Origin: Vibrio tasmaniensis
GTDB taxonomy: Bacteria > Pseudomonadota > Gammaproteobacteria > Enterobacterales > Vibrionaceae
Direction of reading: 5' to 3'
Assembly: GCF_024347635.1 (NCBI RefSeq)
Contig: NZ_AP025510.1
Span: forward strand, 1,054,001 to 1,118,000
Length of the DNA: 64,000 bases
Shown: one piece after another, positions 57,738-64,000 of the stretch
Layout: each line of letters starts with the position of its first letter
How positions within the stretch are numbered: position 1 is the first letter of the stretch
Made by a program: the position numbers and the translations under genes
The notes under the pieces: model-generated
What the model saw: only the letters and a program-made list of their open reading frames with translations
Databases searched by the model: none
What the model was told of the DNA's origin: nothing

Positions 57738-58940
57738 ATGAATAGTGGGATTATAACCAATATTGATACAGCAATAGACTTAGACTATTACGCTAAGTTT
57801 ATTGCTGGAAAAACAGCACTGGTCGCCCAAGGTGGCGGACAGAGAAGTATTTTTACTTCTGGAGTGCTGGATGCCTTTCTTCTTTCAAATTTTGATCCCT
57901 TCGACGAGTTTTTTGGTACCTCTGCAGGTGCTCTTAATTTGTGTGCTTATCTGTGCCGCGATAAAGGCCTTGGCCGTTCTTTCCTTCTCGACCTCACAAC
58001 ATCACCTGAATTCTTCAATCTCTTTTCTTATATACGACACAGAAAGAACCTTGGATTAGAATGGGCCTTAGAACAAATCATGGCTTACCCATATAAGCTT
58101 GATTTGGATTTAGGACGACAAACGCTAGGCGAACGCCACTTCTATGCAGCCGTCACGGATTCTAAAGACTTACGAGATCACTACTTCCCATTATTAGGGG
58201 AAGATTGGTACAAAGTGATGATTGCAACCTGTGCTATTCCTCGTTTGTACAATGATGAAATATTTATTGGCGACAGTTCTTATGTGGATGGTGGTGTATC
58301 AGCTTGTATCCCGGTTCAAGAAGCATGGCGTAGACAAGCCCGTTCCATTGTTGTGATCCGAACTGAGCCAGCGTTAGAGGAAGAGGTCGAGGTTCAAGCT
58401 AACAGTACGCGATTAAAAACACCCAAACCGATATCAGCCGAAGAACTGGAATGGTTCCGCGAATCTTTTGACAGTGTTCAAGGCCATTGGCAACAAAAAG
58501 TGGAACAGTGGAAAACCGATTGGAGCTCGTTCTTTCAACAACAAATTCTCAGCTCAAAAGAACAGAAGCGCGACAGGTCACATTTGGATTTACTGAATGG
58601 TGGTCGATGGTTATTCGGGGCGGATGACATCTATAGATTAAGTCATTTAATTGGTGATAAGTTTGATTCCGGCTTAGCAGATATGCTGATGGTGCATTAC
58701 CAAACTTACTCATTGACTCAGGATTTTTTGAACTCCCCACCAGACGATGCTTTTGTAGTGCAAATTGCCCCGAGTAAGCCGCTGAAATCCAATTCATTAA
58801 TGAGTAATAAAGAAGATTTACTGCACGATTATGATTTGGGTTTAGAAGCCGGTTACCGATTTGTTGAAACTTATACCTCTACGAAAAATGCCCGCAGTTC
58901 ACACATGCCACAGTTGGCAACCATTGCTGCTGAGAAGTAA
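57738..58940 (+). CDS. Patatin-like phospholipase
   Basis: The 400-residue product has the patatin fold elements: the oxyanion loop VAQGGGQRSIFTSG near residue 35, the nucleophile in FFGTSAGALNLC near 63, and the aspartate in YVDGGVS near 190. It resembles YjjU-type patatins, which are acyl hydrolases. A charged C-terminal part (from about 220) with EQWKTDWSSFFQQQ is extra to the core. No signal peptide is seen, so it is probably cytoplasmic or membrane-associated. It follows the 29-residue peptide. Confidence 0.87.
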   Translation: MNSGIITNIDTAIDLDYYAKFIAGKTALVAQGGGQRSIFTSGVLDAFLLSNFDPFDEFFGTSAGALNLCAYLCRDKGLGRSFLLDLTTSPEFFNLFSYIRHRKNLGLEWALEQIMAYPYKLDLDLGRQTLGERHFYAAVTDSKDLRDHYFPLLGEDWYKVMIATCAIPRLYNDEIFIGDSSYVDGGVSACIPVQEAWRRQARSIVVIRTEPALEEEVEVQANSTRLKTPKPISAEELEWFRESFDSVQGHWQQKVEQWKTDWSSFFQQQILSSKEQKRDRSHLDLLNGGRWLFGADDIYRLSHLIGDKFDSGLADMLMVHYQTYSLTQDFLNSPPDDAFVVQIAPSKPLKSNSLMSNKEDLLHDYDLGLEAGYRFVETYTSTKNARSSHMPQLATIAAEK

Positions 58941-59040
58941 TGCTTGAGGTTGATGAGTAATATTTGAAGTTGATGAGTTAGCATGCTGTGAGCTGATCGT
59001 GCTGTTTAAGCCGATCGTTAGTGAGTCGTGTTCTGAAATG

Positions 59041-59078
59041 AAAAAGGGTTATTGAACTTGGTTCGATAACCCTTTTTT
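59041..59078. terminator. Bidirectional terminator between the patatin gene and pykA
   Basis: AAAAAGGGTTAT (59041-59052) pairs with ATAACCCTTTTT (59066-59077), with an inner GAAC/GTTC pair and TTG loop. Confidence 0.88.
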
Positions 59079-59119
59079 GTCTTGAGATTAGGCAAATCGT
59101 TTCGCCTTACGGGCAAACA

Positions 59120-60568
59120 TTAGGTGACAGGCAAGATTCTCATACAGTTGGTCGATCCCGCCACATCCATAATGTCGCCTTGAGTGACGATAACGAGATC
59201 GCCAAACTTAAGATGCTCTTGCTCTTTTAGGCAGGTGAGCGTAGATAGGGCAATGTCAAAACTGTCTTTGGCTTCTGTCTCGAAGTAGATAGGTGTTACA
59301 CCTCGGTACAAGGTGCAGCGATTAAGTGTTCCTTCGTTACGAGATAGTGCGTAGATAGGCATGTCAGCACTTAGGCGAGACATCATCAGTGCAGTACGGC
59401 CTGATTCTGTGAGAGTGACTACGCCTTTAATACCTTCCATATGGTTTGCCGAGTAGATAGTCGCCATTGAAACGGTTTCTTCGGCGGTCACAAAGGTGCG
59501 ATCAATTCGGTAATTGGATTGGTTGTTAATCCCCGCCATTTTCTCAGCACCAATACACACTTCAGCCATCGATTTTACGGTTTCGACCGGGTAATCACCT
59601 GCAGCTGTTTCACCTGAAAGCATGACTGCATCTGTTCCATCAAGTACCGCATTGGCAACGTCCATGACTTCGGCTCGGGTTGGCATTGGCGCTGAAATCA
59701 TCGATTCCATCATTTGGGTTGCGGTGATCACCGTTCGATTAAGCGCTCTAGCACGGCGTATAAGCTGTTTTTGTACTCCGACTAACTCAGGGTCGCCAAT
59801 TTCCACTCCGAGGTCACCACGAGCCACCATGACGACGTCTGAGGCCATTATGATGTCATCCATGTTCTCAACAGTGGCTACCGTCTCTGCTCGTTCTACC
59901 TTTGCTACGAGGTGAGCTTCTAAGCCAGCTTCTCGTGCGAGCTGTCGAGCGTAGTGCATGTCTTCGCCGTTGCGCGGGAAAGACACCGCGAGGTAATCCA
60001 CTTTGATTTGTGCTGCAGTGACGATGTCGCGCTTGTCTTTTTCTGTCAGCGCTTCTGCGGAAAGGCCGCCGCCTTTCTTGTTGATGCCTTTGTTATTTGA
60101 GAGAGGACCACCAATGATGACTTCTGTATGAACACGGCAGCCTTCCACTTTGGTTACTTTTAGCTGCACACGACCATCGTCGAGCAACAAGATGTCGTTA
60201 GCTGAAACGTCGTTAGGTAATTCTTTATAATCAAGACCGACCGCTTGTTGGTTGCCTTCGCCTAAACCTAGGCTACTGTCGAGAGTAAATTGGTCACCAA
60301 CGGCAAGTTGGATTTTGCCATCTTTGAATGTTGACACTCGAATCTTGGGGCCTTGTAAGTCACCGAGAATAGCGATTTGAGTGCCAAGTCTTTTGGCAAT
60401 TGCTCTGACGTTTTCTGCACGTTGTATATGGTCGTCGCTAGTGCCGTGAGAGAAGTTCATACGGACGACATTGGCACCGGCTTTGATGATCTCTTCAAGC
60501 ACGTTACCTTTATCAGTAGAAGGGCCTAGCGTTGTGACGATTTTCGTTTTTCTTAATTCGGCTGTCAT
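59120..60568 (-). CDS. pykA: Pyruvate kinase II
   Basis: PykA turns phosphoenolpyruvate and ADP into pyruvate and ATP. The 482-residue protein has [13 protein letters not shown], the active-site MNFSHG, the KGGG and [10 protein letters not shown] segments (the latter typical of PykA rather than PykF), [10 protein letters not shown], and [10 protein letters not shown]. The C-terminal regulatory domain is complete. It is divergent from mlc, with a CRP-like site between them. Confidence 0.95.
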   Translation of the reverse strand: MTAELRKTKIVTTLGPSTDKGNVLEEIIKAGANVVRMNFSHGTSDDHIQRAENVRAIAKRLGTQIAILGDLQGPKIRVSTFKDGKIQLAVGDQFTLDSSLGLGEGNQQAVGLDYKELPNDVSANDILLLDDGRVQLKVTKVEGCRVHTEVIIGGPLSNNKGINKKGGGLSAEALTEKDKRDIVTAAQIKVDYLAVSFPRNGEDMHYARQLAREAGLEAHLVAKVERAETVATVENMDDIIMASDVVMVARGDLGVEIGDPELVGVQKQLIRRARALNRTVITATQMMESMISAPMPTRAEVMDVANAVLDGTDAVMLSGETAAGDYPVETVKSMAEVCIGAEKMAGINNQSNYRIDRTFVTAEETVSMATIYSANHMEGIKGVVTLTESGRTALMMSRLSADMPIYALSRNEGTLNRCTLYRGVTPIYFETEAKDSFDIALSTLTCLKEQEHLKFGDLVIVTQGDIMDVAGSTNCMRILPVT

Positions 60569-60796
60569 GAATACTCCTAGAGTGAGGCCAAGTAATCTTT
60601 TAAAAGACTGAATTAAGTATATGCATTAATTGAATATTTATTGGGAGCTATGAGGATATTTCTTTATTTGTCTCTAATTATTGAATTCAGGGCTCAATAA
60701 CGATGTTTCATTAAGAAAATTAAGTCTCAATTTATCGATGTAGGTACGAATTTTTCTCGAACTATTTGACTAGATACACAAAGATTCATGTATATA

Positions 60797-60812
60797 CGTG
60801 ATACGGGTCACG
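60797..60812. promoter_or_regulatory. Candidate CRP-cAMP site between pykA and mlc
   Basis: The core reads GTGA-TACGGG-TCAC (60798-60811), flanked by C and G, both half-sites perfect. It lies about 76 bases before the mlc start and about 230 before the pykA start. E. coli mlc is also CRP-controlled. The remaining 319-base gap shows no other site I can support. Confidence 0.6.
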
Positions 60813-60887
60813 GCGATATACCAAGTGACTTCACAATTACTTCGCAAAGTAAAAAAATTACCGCGTTGATGATTTCTGGAGCGTAAA

Positions 60888-62105
60888 ATGTACATGGCTC
60901 AACCGGGCCATATTGATCATATCAAACAGGTCAATGCTGGTCGTGTATATAAACTAATTGACCTTAGAGGTCCTATTTCTCGTATCGATCTGTCCAAGCA
61001 AAGTGAGTTGGCTCCGGCGAGTATTACTAAAATTACCCGTGAACTCATTGAAGCTCACCTTATTCACGAAACGACGGTTCAAGAAGCCACAACTCGTGGG
61101 CGTCCTGCTGTCGGTCTGCAAACCAATAACGAAGGTTGGCAGTTTCTGTCGATGCGTCTTGGTCGCGGATACTTGACGATCGCGCTGCATGAATTGGGCG
61201 GCGATGTGCTTATCGATACCAAGATTGATATCCATGAACGTGATCAAGATGATGTGCTTGCGCGTCTTCTGCATGAAATTGATGAATTTTTCCAAACTTA
61301 TGCGGAGCAACTCGATAGGGTAACAAGTATTGCGGTTACGCTACCGGGTCTTGTGAATTCTGAGCAGGGGATTGTGTTGCAGATGCCACACTACAACGTT
61401 AAAAATTTAGCGTTGGGTCCTGAGATCTACAAAGAAACAGGTCTACCTGTCTTTATTGCCAATGATACCCGAGCCTGGGCATTAGCAGAGAAGTTGTTTG
61501 GTCACTCTCAAGACAACGATAATTCCGTTCTTATCTCGATTCACCACGGTGTAGGCGCCGGGATCATTCTTGACGGTCGAGTATTGCAAGGTCGCCACGG
61601 TAACATCGGTGAACTGGGTCATATTCAGATCGATAAACAAGGCAAGCTTTGTCATTGTGGTAATCATGGCTGTTTAGAAACGGTCGCGAGTTCTCAGGCG
61701 ATCCGTGAACAAGTGAAAGAGCGGCTGGCTAATGGTGAAGCATCGTCATTAACTGTGTTTGAAGATGTCACTATTGAACAGATCTGCGCTGCCGCTGCCG
61801 ATGGCGATCCATTGGCTGTTGAAGTGATTGAACAGTTAGGTCGTTACTTAGGTGCCGCGATAGCGATTGTGATTAACCTTTTCAACCCTGAGAAAGTCTT
61901 GATTGGTGGTGTTATCAATCAGGCTAAAAGCGTGTTGTACCCTGCGATTCAAAAGTGTATCGAAGAGCAAAGTTTATCGGTTTACCATCAAGATTTAGAG
62001 CTGGTGGAATCTCGATTCTATAAACAAGCCACCATGCCAGGTGCAGCGCTTGTTAAACAAGCTTTATATGATGGCCAATTGTTAATGAAAGTGATTGAAG
62101 GCTAA
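60888..62105 (+). CDS. mlc: ROK family repressor Mlc
   Basis: Mlc represses ptsG and other PTS genes and is released when unphosphorylated PtsG captures it at the membrane. The 405-residue product closely follows E. coli Mlc: AQPGHIDHIKQVNAG at the start, the winged helix with SRIDLSKQSELAPASITKI, then the ROK domain with VAITLPG-type strands (IAVTLPGLVN), GVGAGII, IGELGHIQ, and the zinc motif CHCGNHGCLE. ATG 60888 has GGAG six bases upstream and is preferred to ATG 60894. It lies 7 kb from ptsG. Confidence 0.93.
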   Translation: MYMAQPGHIDHIKQVNAGRVYKLIDLRGPISRIDLSKQSELAPASITKITRELIEAHLIHETTVQEATTRGRPAVGLQTNNEGWQFLSMRLGRGYLTIALHELGGDVLIDTKIDIHERDQDDVLARLLHEIDEFFQTYAEQLDRVTSIAVTLPGLVNSEQGIVLQMPHYNVKNLALGPEIYKETGLPVFIANDTRAWALAEKLFGHSQDNDNSVLISIHHGVGAGIILDGRVLQGRHGNIGELGHIQIDKQGKLCHCGNHGCLETVASSQAIREQVKERLANGEASSLTVFEDVTIEQICAAAADGDPLAVEVIEQLGRYLGAAIAIVINLFNPEKVLIGGVINQAKSVLYPAIQKCIEEQSLSVYHQDLELVESRFYKQATMPGAALVKQALYDGQLLMKVIEG

Positions 62106-62271
62106 CCCCTTTTTATCGTTTTTAGCCTTCCTTGAATCCTTTCCATACACTTAAACTATGTATAACAGCATTTGTTGTACTTAGTTTAAGCATCTGTGTA
62201 TTTGCGCTTTGCTTTAACCTATCGAATTAGGCTATTGTAGCCACAGTTATTATTAGTCACTAAGGTGTTGT

Positions 62272-63213
62272 ATGTCTGGCGTTTTAAATTCGGTTGATCA
62301 GAGAACTAAACTCGTCGGTGAAAACCGTCTGGAACTCTTGTTATTCAGCTTAAATAGTCGCCAATTATTTGCGATTAACGTATTTAAAGTTAAAGAAGTC
62401 TTAAAAGTGCCTGTACTCACTCGCTTGCCAGGCTCTCATCATCATATTACGGGTGTTGCTTCTTTACGTGGTGAATCTGTTCCTGTTATTGACTTACGCA
62501 GCGCGATTGGTTTCCCACCATCACGTGATGAGACTCAAGAAAATAACTTGATCATTACCGAATACAACCGAACCGTACAGGGCTTCTTGGTTGGACAAGT
62601 TCGCAATATCGTGAATACGACATGGACAGAAATCCAGCCGCCACCAAAGACTACGGGTCGAGCAAACTACTTAACTGCTATCACGCACATCCAAGAAGAA
62701 GAGCAGCACAAAATCGTTGAGATCATCGATGTTGAAAAGGTGTTAGCGGAGATCATCGACTACGATGTGTCGATTTCTGACGGTGTTCTAGATCAGCAGT
62801 TAGCGAATGAAATGGTTGGCCGTAATGTGCTTATCGTTGATGACTCTTCAACAGCGCGCAATCAGATCAAAGGCACCTTGTCGCAACTTGGTTTGAACAT
62901 TATCGAATGTTGTGACGGCTTAGAAGCACTGACTTTACTTAAGAAGTGGTGTGATGAAGGCAAAGACATCAATCAAGAAATATTATTGATGATCACTGAT
63001 GCTGAAATGCCAGAAATGGATGGCTACAAACTGACTCACGAAGTTCGAACTGATCCTCGAATGCATGATTTGTTTATTACGCTAAATACTTCATTAAGTG
63101 GTAGTTTCAATGAAGCCATGGTTGAGAAAGTAGGGTGTAATCGCTTTATTTCTAAATTCCAACCAGACCTCTTAGTTGAAGTGACTCAAGAGCGAATGCG
63201 TCAGATTTTGTAA
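62272..63213 (+). CDS. cheV: Chemotaxis coupling protein CheV
   Basis: The 313-residue protein joins a CheW-like domain (about residues 15-165; LLLFSLNSRQLFAINVFKVKE, VIDLRSAIG) to a receiver domain (from about 180; NVLIVDDSSTAR, phospho-aspartate in LMITDAEMPEMDGY near 243, and LFITLNTSLSG). CheV couples receptors to CheA and, when phosphorylated, tunes adaptation. Both domains look intact. No other che genes are near, so it is an isolated paralogue, as is common in vibrios. Confidence 0.95.
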   Translation: MSGVLNSVDQRTKLVGENRLELLLFSLNSRQLFAINVFKVKEVLKVPVLTRLPGSHHHITGVASLRGESVPVIDLRSAIGFPPSRDETQENNLIITEYNRTVQGFLVGQVRNIVNTTWTEIQPPPKTTGRANYLTAITHIQEEEQHKIVEIIDVEKVLAEIIDYDVSISDGVLDQQLANEMVGRNVLIVDDSSTARNQIKGTLSQLGLNIIECCDGLEALTLLKKWCDEGKDINQEILLMITDAEMPEMDGYKLTHEVRTDPRMHDLFITLNTSLSGSFNEAMVEKVGCNRFISKFQPDLLVEVTQERMRQIL

Positions 63214-63462
63214 TTAATGCAGCTGTACGGTTTGTTTCGAATGACCTTGGCGAAAACGTTTGCTAGTATTTGATACAGCATGTTTTTTAACAAAACATGC
63301 TCAACGACTAACGTAACTTTTCACGCACAATCTAAGGTAGTTCCTCTGAATGATATGGTTAACGTCTAAAGTCGTCATGACTTTGAGCTTATTACTGTAT
63401 AGGGAATTTAAGAAAAGACGTACGGAAGCGGACGTTGAGGTATAACTCAACAACTTGAATTT

Positions 63463-63485
63463 AAGGGAAGCGGATGCTTCCCTTT
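63463..63485 (+). terminator. Terminator in the cheV-dnaE2 gap
   Basis: AAGGGAAGC (63463-63471) pairs with GCTTCCCTT (63476-63484) around GGAT and runs into thymines. It lies 250 bases after the cheV stop, which is far for that gene; the gap before it has several GGA motifs and a GTTGAG/CTCAAC hairpin (63434-63451) and may encode a short RNA. Confidence 0.85.
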
Positions 63486-63522
63486 TTCGTTTCTAGCGTT
63501 TCTTGGAGGGCAACTTGATTCG

Positions 63523-64000
63523 TTAATGAAAATCTCGGGATTTGGTGTTCAAACCAATAATTTCATCGGTAATATCGATGAGTTTACCCGCTATAACATG
63601 CACAACTTCGCCTTCCTTTTCTAATATTCCTTGTACTTTTAACGCTTTGGCTGTCAGATAAGCTTGCTGTTGAGAGCGCGCGGTTGCTCCCCATACCACG
63701 ACATTAATATTGCCCGTGTTATCTTCTAATGTGACAAAGGTAACACCTGCCGCGGTTCCGGGAGATTGCTTGCCAGTGACCAATCCAACAACCGTGACCA
63801 TAGATTTGTGTCTTTGTTGTTTCAAGTCTTTCATATGGGTGAACCGACCAAGTCGGTTAGCTTCTTCTAGCAAAGTGATTGGGTGCTTGTTCAATGAAAC
63901 TCCGACACTGGTGAAGTCTTCGAGTAGATCTTGCATCTCATTGGGTTTGTGCAGTGCATGTTCGTCATGTCCATCCCCAGCATCGTCATAGACTTGGCTA
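63523..64000 (-). CDS. dnaE2: Error-prone DNA polymerase DnaE2 (ImuC), C-terminal end (partial)
   Basis: The frame reads without a stop from the window edge (SQVYDDAGDGHDEHALHKPN) into MQDLLEDF and ends NTKSRDFH. The visible part is the C-terminal OB-fold: TVVGLVTGKQSPGTAAGVTF, VTLEDNTGNINVVVWG, LKVQGILEKEGEVVHVIA, and the SRDFH tail typical of DnaE2. DnaE2 extends past lesions in the SOS response with ImuA and ImuB. Only about 158 of some 1000 residues are inside the window. The replicative DnaE is longer and lacks this tail. Confidence 0.9.
   Translation of the reverse strand, partial: SQVYDDAGDGHDEHALHKPNEMQDLLEDFTSVGVSLNKHPITLLEEANRLGRFTHMKDLKQQRHKSMVTVVGLVTGKQSPGTAAGVTFVTLEDNTGNINVVVWGATARSQQQAYLTAKALKVQGILEKEGEVVHVIAGKLIDITDEIIGLNTKSRDFH

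Noticed and set aside
62097..62130. Stem GAAGGCTA/TAGCCTTC at the mlc 3' end as a terminator
   Set aside because: The thymines are in the loop, not after the stem, so it is not a normal factor-independent terminator.
1..64000. CRISPR arrays, tRNA or rRNA genes, prophage or IS genes
   Set aside because: No regular spaced repeats, cloverleaf genes, rRNA stretches, integrase or transposase frames were seen. Long gaps are AT-rich leaders.

Overview
The window is an ordinary, gene-dense stretch of a gammaproteobacterial main chromosome. It is almost certainly from a Vibrio. The pointers are a FadR of about 279 residues (enterobacterial FadR is about 239), a CheV, a long divergent rne/rluC pair, a Mlc-type ROK repressor, and the gene order opp - GST - pta/ackA - yfbV, as I recall it from Vibrio chromosome 1. 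Base composition and codon use look even throughout. I see no prophage, integrase, full IS, CRISPR array, rRNA or tRNA.

Layout. 1-2105: the last codons of moaA, then a 268-bp MITE-like element, then moaBCDE for molybdopterin. 2106-8376: a 680-bp leader and oppABCDF, the oligopeptide importer. 8570-12034: a glutathionyl-hydroquinone reductase-like GST, then a large Cache-GGDEF-EAL protein on the minus strand. 12388-16690: pta and ackA on the minus strand, separated by two strong stem-loops, divergent from yfbV. 17018-19701: an orphan ABC substrate-binding protein followed by a Cache-GGEEF diguanylate cyclase. 19769-26033: dusC, a YecA-like SEC-C protein, dsbB, nhaB, fadR and yehS. 26255-34096: metG divergent from apbC, then udk, asmA, cobO and a low-molecular-weight phosphatase. 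34221-39152: a SulP transporter and RNase E. 39771-52250: rluC, yceF, yceD-rpmF-plsX-fabH-fabD-fabG-acpP-fabF-pabC-mltG-tmk-holB-tatD, the classical lipid-synthesis and housekeeping run. 52695-64000: ptsG, two envelope proteins, an NSS transporter with its 32-residue partner, a 29-residue membrane peptide ahead of a patatin, pykA, mlc, cheV and the 3' end of dnaE2.

How the parts work together. Several blocks serve central carbon flow: ptsG brings in glucose, Mlc is its expected repressor, PykA makes pyruvate, and AckA-Pta interconvert acetyl-CoA and acetate. FadR and the fab cluster govern fatty acids. Two c-di-GMP enzymes with periplasmic Cache sensors, CheV and the orphan binding protein supply sensing.

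No clearly new multi-gene system is visible. The best leads are small: the 29-residue peptide upstream of the patatin, the orphan binding protein beside a diguanylate cyclase, the MITE-like element splitting the moa locus, BIME-like repeats, and structured leaders at oppA, ptsG, rne and in the cheV-dnaE2 gap. All family assignments come from reading the sequence and remembered families; no search was run.
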